A DNA stretch of 64,000 bases from Stutzerimonas stutzeri. GTDB lineage: Bacteria > Pseudomonadota > Gammaproteobacteria > Pseudomonadales > Pseudomonadaceae. The notes below the pieces were generated by a model, which saw only the letters and a list, made by a program, of their open reading frames with translations, made no database searches and had not been told where the DNA came from. The stretch covers positions 62,001-126,000 of the forward strand of contig NZ_JAGQFP010000004.1 of the NCBI RefSeq assembly GCF_019090095.1, in the 5' to 3' direction. Shown here one piece after another: positions 1 to 6,943 of this stretch (the first letter of the stretch is position 1; every line of letters starts with the position of its first letter). The position numbers and the translations under genes were made by a program.

Positions 1-1
1 C

Positions 2-781
2 TATCTGTTCGAACAGGGCTGCTATGTCACCGAGCACCACAGCTTCGATGATCGCCTGGTCAACCGCTTCTTCATTCGGGTCGAGTTTCGCGCGCCGGAC
101 GGCTTCGACGAGGCCGACTTTCGCAGCGGACTGAACGAGCGTGTCACGCCCTTCCAGATGCACACCGAACTGACGCCACCGGGCTATCGGGCCAAGGTGG
201 TGATCATGGTGTCCAAGTCCGATCACTGCCTGAACGACCTGCTGTACCGTCAGCGCATCGGCCAGCTGCCGATGGACATCGCCGCGGTGGTCTCCAACCA
301 TCCGGATCTGGAACCGCTGGCGCGCTGGCACGGCATTCCCTATCACCATTTCCCGCTCGATCCACGCGACAAGCCGGCGCAGGAGCGTCGGGTGTTGCAG
401 GTGATCGAGGACAGCGGCGCGGAGCTGGTCGTCCTTGCGCGCTACATGCAGGTGCTCTCCCCCGAGCTCTGCCGCACGCTCGATGGCCGCGCCATCAACA
501 TTCACCACTCGCTGCTACCCGGTTTCAAGGGCGCCAAGCCCTACCACCAGGCGTACCAGAAAGGCGTCAAGCTGGTCGGCGCCACCGCGCACTTCATCAA
601 TAACGACCTCGACGAAGGGCCGATCATCGCCCAGGGCGTCGAGCCGGTGGACCACACCCACTACCCCGAAGACCTGATCGCCAAAGGCCGCGACATCGAA
701 TGCCTGACCCTGGCCAAGGCGGTCGGTTACTTCCTCGAACGACGCGTGTTCCTGCACGCCAACCGCACGGTCGTGCTGTAG
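2..781 (+). CDS. purU: Formyltetrahydrofolate deformylase PurU (5' truncated by window edge)
   Basis: Hydrolyses 10-formyl-THF to formate and THF in the cytoplasm. The reading frame is open from base 2, so the N-terminus lies outside the window; about 259 of roughly 285 residues are present. The visible N-terminal part (YLFEQGCYVTEHHSFDD) is the end of the ACT domain, followed by a formyltransferase-like catalytic domain with SNHPDL, the INIHHSLLPGFKGAKPYHQA catalytic segment and GATAHFIN. It lies directly before fdhA, as purU2-fdhA do in the glyA1-soxBDAG-purU2-fdhA cluster of P. aeruginosa, so its job is probably recycling one-carbon units released by sarcosine and dimethylglycine demethylation. 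The family call is very secure; the pathway link is inferred from neighbours. Confidence 0.96.
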   Translation, partial: YLFEQGCYVTEHHSFDDRLVNRFFIRVEFRAPDGFDEADFRSGLNERVTPFQMHTELTPPGYRAKVVIMVSKSDHCLNDLLYRQRIGQLPMDIAAVVSNHPDLEPLARWHGIPYHHFPLDPRDKPAQERRVLQVIEDSGAELVVLARYMQVLSPELCRTLDGRAINIHHSLLPGFKGAKPYHQAYQKGVKLVGATAHFINNDLDEGPIIAQGVEPVDHTHYPEDLIAKGRDIECLTLAKAVGYFLERRVFLHANRTVVL

Positions 782-934
782 GCCCAGGACACCGAGGGCT
801 GCTGTCGCCAGGTGGCGCGCAGGCCCGTACTAGACAAACTGCCGGCTGACCCAGACGGCAACTGATGGCTCCACTACAAGACCGCGCGGCCTTCCGTCGC
901 GCCTTGTATTCACAAAAACAAAGGAGAAAGGCAG

Positions 935-2134
935 ATGGCTGAGAATCGTGGCGTCGTTTACCTCGGCGCAGGTAAGGTCGAAGTCCAGAAAATCGACTAT
1001 CCGAAGATGCAGGACCCACGCGGACGCAAGATCGAGCACGGTGTGATCCTGCGCGTCGTTTCCACCAACATCTGCGGCTCGGACCAGCACATGGTGCGCG
1101 GCCGCACCACCGCTCAGGTCGGCCTGGTGCTCGGGCACGAGATCACCGGTGAAGTCATCGAGAAAGGCAGCGATGTCGAGCACCTGCAGATCGGCGATCT
1201 GGTCTCGGTACCCTTCAACGTCGCCTGCGGCCGTTGCCGTTCTTGTAAAGAACAACACACCGGCGTCTGCCTGACCGTCAACCCGGCGCGTGCCGGCGGT
1301 GCCTACGGCTACGTCGACATGGGCGACTGGACCGGCGGCCAGGCCGAATACGTGCTGGTGCCCTACGCCGACTTCAACCTGCTCAAGTTGCCGAACCGCG
1401 ACAAGGCGATGGAGAAGATCCGCGACCTGACCTGCCTGTCGGACATTCTGCCCACCGGCTACCACGGTGCCGTCACCGCGGGCGTCGGCCCGGGCAGCTC
1501 GGTGTATATCGCTGGTGCCGGCCCGGTCGGTCTGGCGGCTGCTGCCTCGGCGCGCCTGTTGGGCGCTGCGGTGGTCATCGTCGGTGACCTTAACCCGGCC
1601 CGTTTGGCTCATGCCAAGGCCCAGGGTTTCGAGATCGCCGACCTGTCGCTGGACACCCCGCTGCACGAGCAGATCGCTGCCCTGCTGGGCGAGCCGGAAG
1701 TCGACTGTGCGGTTGACTGCGTGGGCTTCGAAGCGCGCGGTCATGGCCATGAAGGCGCCAAGCACGAGGCCCCGGCTACCGTGCTCAACTCGCTGATGGG
1801 CATCACCCGCGTGGCCGGCAAGATCGGCATCCCCGGCCTGTACGTGACCGAAGATCCGGGCGCAGTGGACGCGGCGGCGAAGATGGGCAGCCTGAGCATT
1901 CGCTTCGGTCTGGGCTGGGCCAAGTCGCACAGCTTCCACACCGGTCAGACGCCGGTCATGAAGTACAACCGCGCCCTGATGCAGGCCATCATGTGGGACC
2001 GCATCAACATTGCCGAAGTGGTGGGTGTGCAGGTGATCACCCTGGACCAAGCGCCTCAGGGCTACGGCGAGTTCGATGCCGGCGTGCCGAAGAAATTCGT
2101 CATCGACCCGCATGGGATGTTCAGCGCCGCCTGA
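935..2134 (+). CDS. fdhA: Glutathione-independent, zinc-dependent formaldehyde dehydrogenase
   Basis: Oxidises formaldehyde to formate with NAD+ in the cytoplasm. At 399 residues it equals the P. putida enzyme in length. Catalytic zinc ligands are visible as Cys47 (CGSDQH) and His68-Glu69 (LGHE). The structural zinc loop has Cys98, Cys101, Cys104 and Cys112 (CGRCRSCKEQHTGVC). The Rossmann motif is GAGPVGLAAA. A strong AAGGAG lies 8-12 bases before the ATG. It follows purU by 153 bases and is closed by a strong terminator, so purU-fdhA likely end one transcript. Role: detoxify formaldehyde from N-demethylation of dimethylglycine and sarcosine. Confidence 0.97.
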   Translation: MAENRGVVYLGAGKVEVQKIDYPKMQDPRGRKIEHGVILRVVSTNICGSDQHMVRGRTTAQVGLVLGHEITGEVIEKGSDVEHLQIGDLVSVPFNVACGRCRSCKEQHTGVCLTVNPARAGGAYGYVDMGDWTGGQAEYVLVPYADFNLLKLPNRDKAMEKIRDLTCLSDILPTGYHGAVTAGVGPGSSVYIAGAGPVGLAAAASARLLGAAVVIVGDLNPARLAHAKAQGFEIADLSLDTPLHEQIAALLGEPEVDCAVDCVGFEARGHGHEGAKHEAPATVLNSLMGITRVAGKIGIPGLYVTEDPGAVDAAAKMGSLSIRFGLGWAKSHSFHTGQTPVMKYNRALMQAIMWDRINIAEVVGVQVITLDQAPQGYGEFDAGVPKKFVIDPHGMFSAA

Positions 2135-2199
2135 TCCGTCGCAAGGCGTTATGCCGTCCTGCGGATCCGTGCCCGTAGGACGCTGAAATCAAGCACTTT

Positions 2200-2227
2200 G
2201 GGGAGCCCTTGGGCTCCCCCTTTTTTT
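2200..2227 (+). terminator. Rho-independent terminator after fdhA
   Basis: A perfect 8-9 bp stem (GGGGAGCCC / GGGCTCCCC) with a short loop is followed by a run of seven T. It sits 66 bases after the fdhA stop and separates it from the opposing thioesterase gene. Confidence 0.9.
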
Positions 2228-2327
2228 GCCGAGCCTTTATCGATTGGTGGCCGCACAGCCGCCCTTCACCGCCACCGGCCACGCCGCCGAAACCCAGGGG
2301 CAACGGCGCGCCCGATGCGAACGCCGC

Positions 2328-2792
2328 TCAGCCTGGCAGGCCAATGACCCGTCCGACGTGAATCGGCCTGGGCAAGTCCCGCTGCGCCTCATGCAACGCC
2401 TGCACCTGCGCCAGCACCGCCTCGTCGAACGGCGCCGAACGCCCGACACGGCGGTCGATGTTGCTCAGCATCTGCTCGTTGGCCGCCAGCAGGCGCTCGT
2501 CACTGCACCGATACAGCGCGTGGTAGACCTGCAGCCGTTTGTGGTCGTGGGCCAGCAGCTGCGTGCGCACCTCCACCTCGGCGCCAAGCTTGACCTCGGC
2601 CAGGTAGTTCAGGTGGCACTCGAGGGTGTACAGCGTATGTCCGCTGCGCTCGCGCCCGGCTTGATCGAGGCCTATTTGCGACATCAGCGCATCGGTGGCG
2701 TAGCTGAAGATCAGCAGGTAGAAGGCGTCACGCAGGTGGTCGTTGTAGTCGACCCACTCGGGGCTGATTGCGGTGCGATAGGTCGTGAGCAT
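2328..2792 (-). CDS. Hotdog-fold acyl-CoA thioesterase, betainyl-CoA thioesterase-like
   Basis: A 154-residue single-domain thioesterase of the 4HBT/FadM-type hotdog fold. The N-terminal motif PEWVDYNDHLRDAFYLLIFS carries the Asp/Asn-rich active-site turn (family form Y-N-G/D-H). It resembles the thioesterase of Pseudomonas carnitine degradation (CdhB, which releases betaine from betainyl-CoA), but no cdhA or cdhC is visible here, so that substrate is inferred. An AAGGA lies 9 bases before the ATG. It is transcribed opposite to fdhA and divergently from the dipeptidase-like gene, inside the betaine locus. An alternative is a general short-chain acyl-CoA thioesterase. Confidence 0.75.
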   Translation of the reverse strand: MLTTYRTAISPEWVDYNDHLRDAFYLLIFSYATDALMSQIGLDQAGRERSGHTLYTLECHLNYLAEVKLGAEVEVRTQLLAHDHKRLQVYHALYRCSDERLLAANEQMLSNIDRRVGRSAPFDEAVLAQVQALHEAQRDLPRPIHVGRVIGLPG

Positions 2793-3045
2793 CGGGTGGT
2801 CGTCCTTTTTGGGTGCAGATGTCGTACGCGCCGTGCCTCGTCGCGCGCCAGCAGTATCGGCGGTTGTCGGCTATCGCGGCGAATGTCGCGTTACGGACTA
2901 TGGCCGCCCGAAGCATCTGGTTATCCCGCCTTGACGTTTTGAGCAATACCCCAGTCGTTTTTACATCGGGACGACATCCCCCCCAGGGATAAGCTGCCGC
3001 AAAGCGTCGATGAACGTGTCGATGCGCCGCACCGGGAGTTACCTG

Positions 3046-4023
3046 ATGAACCCAACCGAACTGCACGCTGACAGCATCGTCATTGACGGTCTGATCATCG
3101 CCAAATGGAACCGCGAACTGTTCGAGGACATGCGCAAAGGCGGCCTGACGGCTGCCAACTGCACCGTCTCGGTATGGGAAGGGTTCCAGGCCACTGTCAA
3201 CAACATCGCGGCCAGCCAGAAGCTGATCCGCGAAAACAGCGACCTGGTGATGCCCGTGCGCACCACCGCTGACATCCGCAAAGCCAAGGAGCTGGGCAAG
3301 ACCGGCATCCTGTTCGGCTTCCAGAACGCCCATGCCTTCGAAGACCAGATCGGCTACGTCGAGGTCTTCAAGCAGCTCGGCGTGGGCATCGTGCAGATGT
3401 GCTACAACACCCAGAACCTGGTCGGCACCGGCTGCTACGAGCGCGACGGCGGCCTGTCCGGCTTCGGTCGCGAGATCGTCGCCGAGATGAACCGCGTCGG
3501 CGTCATGTGCGACCTGTCCCACGTCGGCTCCAAGACCAGCGAGGAAGTCATCCTCGAGTCGAAGAAGCCGGTCTGCTACTCGCACTGCCTGCCGTCGGGC
3601 CTGAAAGAGCATCCGCGCAACAAGTCCGACGAAGAACTGAAGTTCATCGCCGATCACGGCGGCTTCGTCGGCGTGACCATGTTCGCGCCCTTCCTGGCCA
3701 AAGGCATCGACTCGACCATCGACGACTACGCCGAGGCCATCGAGTACGTGATGAACCTGGTCGGTGAAGACGCCATCGGCATCGGTACCGACTTCACCCA
3801 GGGCCATGGCCAGGACTTCTTCGAGTACCTGACCCATGACAAGGGCTACGCCCGACGCCTGACCAACTTCGGCAAGATCGTCAACCCGCTGGGCATCCGC
3901 ACCGTGGGCGAGTTCCCCAACCTCACCGAGACCCTGCTCAAGCGCGGCATGCCCGAGCGCGTGGTGCGCAAGGTCATGGGCGAGAACTGGGTACGGGTCC
4001 TGAAGGACGTCTGGGGCGAATGA
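3046..4023 (+). CDS. Membrane dipeptidase (M19) family protein with altered metal site
   Basis: A 325-residue TIM-barrel protein of the renal dipeptidase family, the P. aeruginosa PA5396 type found beside dgcAB. I start it at the ATG giving MNPTELHADS, which has GGGAG 7 bases upstream; an in-frame ATG 36 bases earlier has a poorer ribosome site. Family ligands retained: His159 (DLSHVG), His180 (YSHC) and the PRN arginine. Not retained: the usual HxD of the first zinc site reads Leu16/Ile18 (DGLIIAKW instead of DGHND), and the bridging Glu is Gln93 (GFQNAH). Peptidase activity is therefore doubtful. It heads the rightward dgc operon, so a betaine-related hydrolytic or binding role is likely but unproven. 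Confidence 0.88.
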   Translation: MNPTELHADSIVIDGLIIAKWNRELFEDMRKGGLTAANCTVSVWEGFQATVNNIAASQKLIRENSDLVMPVRTTADIRKAKELGKTGILFGFQNAHAFEDQIGYVEVFKQLGVGIVQMCYNTQNLVGTGCYERDGGLSGFGREIVAEMNRVGVMCDLSHVGSKTSEEVILESKKPVCYSHCLPSGLKEHPRNKSDEELKFIADHGGFVGVTMFAPFLAKGIDSTIDDYAEAIEYVMNLVGEDAIGIGTDFTQGHGQDFFEYLTHDKGYARRLTNFGKIVNPLGIRTVGEFPNLTETLLKRGMPERVVRKVMGENWVRVLKDVWGE

Positions 4024-4034
4024 TGAATACCTTC

Positions 4035-4095
4035 GGAGCCTACCGCGCACACCGATAGCCGCGTCGCGTCCTCGCGACGCGCTCGCTACGGCTCC
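4035..4095 (+). other. Long stem-loop between dipeptidase-like gene and DUF5943 gene
   Basis: A perfect 9-bp GC stem (CGCGTCGCG / CGCGACGCG, loop TCCT) is nested in outer arms GGAGCC / GGCTCC, with TAGC/GCTA between. No T-run follows, so it is more likely an RNA-processing or stability element, or a partial attenuator, than a full terminator. Confidence 0.6.
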
Positions 4096-4154
4096 ACAGG
4101 CATCCATCCGTATTTTCTCAACCACGCAAGACAACGAATTCTGGAGCTACACAC

Positions 4155-4685
4155 ATGTCCACCCACGCCCCCGAAATGCCCATCCAGGTCGACGACGAAA
4201 CCGGCGTCTGGACCACTGACGCCCTGCCGATGCTGTATGTGCCGCGTCACTTCTTCGTCAATAACCACATCGGTATCGAGGAAGTGCTCGGCGCCGAGAA
4301 GTACGCCGAGATCCTCTACAAGGCCGGGTACAAATCGGCCTGGCACTGGTGCGAGAAGGAAGCCGAGTGCCACGGTCTGGTTGGCGTGGAGGTCTTCGAG
4401 CACTACATGAAGCGCCTGTCGCAGCGCGGCTGGGGCCTGTTCAAGATCGAGTCGATCGACCTGGACGCCGGCACCTGCGAGGTCCGTCTGGACCACTCGG
4501 CCTTCGTCTACGTCTACGGCAAATGCGGACGCCCGGTGGATTACATGTTCACCGGCTGGTTCGCCGGTGCAATGGATCAGATTCTCCAGGCGCAGGGCAG
4601 CAACATCCGCACCGTCGCTGAACAGGTCTATGGCGCGTCCGAGGAAGGCCACGACCACGGTCTGTTCCGCGTCAAACCACTCTAA
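4155..4685 (+). CDS. DUF5943 family protein of the dimethylglycine operon
   Basis: A 176-residue cytosolic protein with no signal peptide or membrane segment; the PA5397 type that sits before dgcA in Pseudomonas. The central part (YVPRHFFVNNHIG, then alternating hydrophobic and charged segments with Cys/Trp-rich WHWCEKEAECHG) looks like a V4R (4-vinyl reductase)-type small-molecule binding fold, but this fold call is tentative. The ribosome site is weak (GGAGC 15 bases upstream). The gene is 131 bases after the dipeptidase-like gene and 94 bases before dgcA. Function unknown; conserved linkage suggests a role in dimethylglycine demethylation. Confidence 0.85.
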   Translation: MSTHAPEMPIQVDDETGVWTTDALPMLYVPRHFFVNNHIGIEEVLGAEKYAEILYKAGYKSAWHWCEKEAECHGLVGVEVFEHYMKRLSQRGWGLFKIESIDLDAGTCEVRLDHSAFVYVYGKCGRPVDYMFTGWFAGAMDQILQAQGSNIRTVAEQVYGASEEGHDHGLFRVKPL

Positions 4686-4779
4686 AAAAGGTATGTGAGA
4701 GAGGTTGGCGGCGAGCGCATCGCCGCCAAACCCTCCGCAAAGAAAAAACGCTAGGCTGCTTTTCCGTGAGGGTGCCGCA

Positions 4780-6840
4780 ATGGCTTTCGAAGCAATGTTC
4801 CAGCCGATTCAGATCGGCAAACTGACCATCCGCAACCGCGTGATCAGCACCGCCCACGCTGAGGTCTACGCCACCGATGGCGGTATGACCACCGAGCGCT
4901 ACGTGAAGTATTACGAAGAGAAGGCCAAGGGCGGCATCGGCCTGGCGATCTGCGGCGGCTCTTCGGTAGTCGCCATCGACAGCCCGCAGGAATGGTGGTC
5001 TTCGGTGAACCTGTCCACCGACCGGATCATTCCGCACTTCCAGAATCTGGCCGACGCCATGCACAAGCATGGCGCCAAGATCATGATTCAGATTACCCAC
5101 ATGGGTCGTCGCTCGCGCTGGGACGGTTTCAACTGGCCGACGCTGATGTCGCCGTCGGGTATTCGCGAACCCGTACACCGCGCCACCTGCAAGACCATCG
5201 AGCCGGAAGAGATCTGGCGCGTCATCGGCAACTACGCCCAGGCAGCACGCCGCGCCAAGGAAGGTGGCCTGGATGGCGTCGAGCTGTCCGCCGTGCACCA
5301 GCACCTGATCGACCAGTTCTGGTCGCCGCGGGTGAACAAGCGTACCGACGAATGGGGCGGCACCTTTGAGGGGCGCATGAAGTTCGGCCTGGAAGTGCTC
5401 AAGGCCGTGCGCGCCGAGGTCGGTGACGACTTCTGCGTCGGCATGCGCATCACCGGCGACGAGTTCCATCCAGACGGCCTCACCCACGAGGACATGAAAG
5501 AGATCGCCAAGTACTACGATGCCACCGGCATGGTCGACTTCTTCGGCGTGATCGGCTCGGGTTGCGATACCCACAACACCCTGGCCAACGTTATTCCGAA
5601 CATGAGCTACCCGCCGGAGCCGTTCCTGCACCTGGCCGCCGGCATCAAGGAAGTGGTCAACGTCCCGGTTCTGCACGCGCAGAACATCAAGGACCCGAAC
5701 CAGGCTCAGCGTATTCTCGAAGGCGGCTACGTGGACATGGTCGGCATGACCCGCGCCCACATCGCCGACCCGCACCTGATCGCCAAGATCAAGATGGGCC
5801 AGGTCGACCAGATCAAGCAGTGCGTCGGCGCCAACTACTGCATCGACCGCCAGTATCAAGGCCTGGACGTGCTCTGCATCCAGAACGCGGCCACCAGCCG
5901 CGAATACATGGGCCTGCCGCACATCATCGAAAAATCCACCGGGCCCAAGCGCAAGGTGGTGATCGTCGGCGGCGGACCGGCCGGTATGGAAGCGGCGCGC
6001 GTCGCGGCCGAGCGTGGCCATGACGTGACCCTGTTCGAGAAGAAGGACAGCCTCGGCGGGCAGATCAACCTGGCCGCCAAGGCGCCGCAGCGCGACCAGA
6101 TGGCCGGCATCACCCGCTGGTTCCAGCTGGAGCTTGCGCGCCTGAACGTCGACCTTCGCCTGGGTACCGGTGCGGATCCGGAAACCATCCTCGACCTGCG
6201 TCCGGACATCGTGGTGCTGGCCAACGGCGGCCATCCGTTCATCGAGCAGAACGAGCACTGGGGCGCCGAAGAAGGCCTGGTGGTCAGCAGTTGGGATGTA
6301 CTGGACGGCAAGGTGGCGCCCGGCAACAACGTGCTGGTCTACGACACCATCTGCGAGTTCACCGGCATGTCGGTGGCTGACTTCATGGCCGAGAAAGGCG
6401 CCAAGGTCGAGATCGTCACCGACGACATCAAGCCGGGCGTGGCCATCGGCGGCACCAGCTTCCCGACCTACTACCGCAGCCTGTACCCGAAGGAAGTGAT
6501 CATGACCGGCGACCTGATGCTGGAAAAGGTCTACCGCGAGGGCGACAAGGTGGTGGCGGTCCTGGAGAACGAATACACCGGCGCGAAGGAAGAGCGGGTG
6601 GTCGACCAGGTGGTGGTGGAAAACGGCGTGCGTCCTGACGAGTCCCTCTACTACGCGCTCAAGGAAGGTTCGCGCAACAAGGGCCAGATCGACGTCGAGG
6701 CGCTGTTCGCCATCCAGCCGCAGCCTTGTCTCTCGCAGAACGGTGACGGCTATCTGCTGTTCCGCATCGGCGATTGCGTGGCCCAGCGCAATACCCACGC
6801 AGCGATCTACGACGCGCTGCGGCTGTGCAAAGACTTCTAA
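4780..6840 (+). CDS. dgcA: Dimethylglycine demethylation flavoprotein DgcA
   Basis: A 686-residue cytosolic member of the trimethylamine dehydrogenase/2,4-dienoyl-CoA reductase family; with DgcB it converts dimethylglycine to sarcosine plus formaldehyde. Domains: old-yellow-enzyme FMN barrel (about 1-340), Fe-S motif (348-366), FAD/NAD-type Rossmann domains (about 385-686, VVIVGGGPAGMEAARVAA and LFEKKDSLGGQI). The Fe-S segment reads CVGANYC then Cys366: Cys348, Cys354 and Cys366 align with three of the four TMADH ligands, but the second ligand position is Ala351. The start is the ATG giving MAFEAMFQP, with GTGAGGG upstream; it matches the usual DgcA length. Confidence 0.95.
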   Translation: MAFEAMFQPIQIGKLTIRNRVISTAHAEVYATDGGMTTERYVKYYEEKAKGGIGLAICGGSSVVAIDSPQEWWSSVNLSTDRIIPHFQNLADAMHKHGAKIMIQITHMGRRSRWDGFNWPTLMSPSGIREPVHRATCKTIEPEEIWRVIGNYAQAARRAKEGGLDGVELSAVHQHLIDQFWSPRVNKRTDEWGGTFEGRMKFGLEVLKAVRAEVGDDFCVGMRITGDEFHPDGLTHEDMKEIAKYYDATGMVDFFGVIGSGCDTHNTLANVIPNMSYPPEPFLHLAAGIKEVVNVPVLHAQNIKDPNQAQRILEGGYVDMVGMTRAHIADPHLIAKIKMGQVDQIKQCVGANYCIDRQYQGLDVLCIQNAATSREYMGLPHIIEKSTGPKRKVVIVGGGPAGMEAARVAAERGHDVTLFEKKDSLGGQINLAAKAPQRDQMAGITRWFQLELARLNVDLRLGTGADPETILDLRPDIVVLANGGHPFIEQNEHWGAEEGLVVSSWDVLDGKVAPGNNVLVYDTICEFTGMSVADFMAEKGAKVEIVTDDIKPGVAIGGTSFPTYYRSLYPKEVIMTGDLMLEKVYREGDKVVAVLENEYTGAKEERVVDQVVVENGVRPDESLYYALKEGSRNKGQIDVEALFAIQPQPCLSQNGDGYLLFRIGDCVAQRNTHAAIYDALRLCKDF

Positions 6841-6851
6841 GAAAAGCGTGA

Positions 6852-6923
6852 AGCTGGAAGCCAGAAGCGAGAAGTAAAAAAGCGGCTCTAACCGTTTCCA
6901 GCTTCTTGCTTCTGCTTCCAGCT
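6852..6923 (+). repeat. Imperfect inverted repeat between dgcA and dgcB
   Basis: Left arm 6852-6874 (AGCTGGAAGC...AGAAG) pairs with right arm 6902-6923 (CTTCTTGCTTC...CCAGCT) with one bulge and one mismatch over 22-23 bp; the loop is 27 bases. No T-run follows. In mRNA it would form a long purine/pyrimidine hairpin just upstream of the dgcB ribosome site, which could uncouple dgcA and dgcB expression or protect the dgcA message. Confidence 0.75.
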
Positions 6924-6943
6924 CCCCCACAGGGTGAGCTGCA

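Noticed and set aside
2728..4134. 468-residue minus-strand frame over the dipeptidase-like gene
   Set aside because: Antisense shadow of the M19-family gene.
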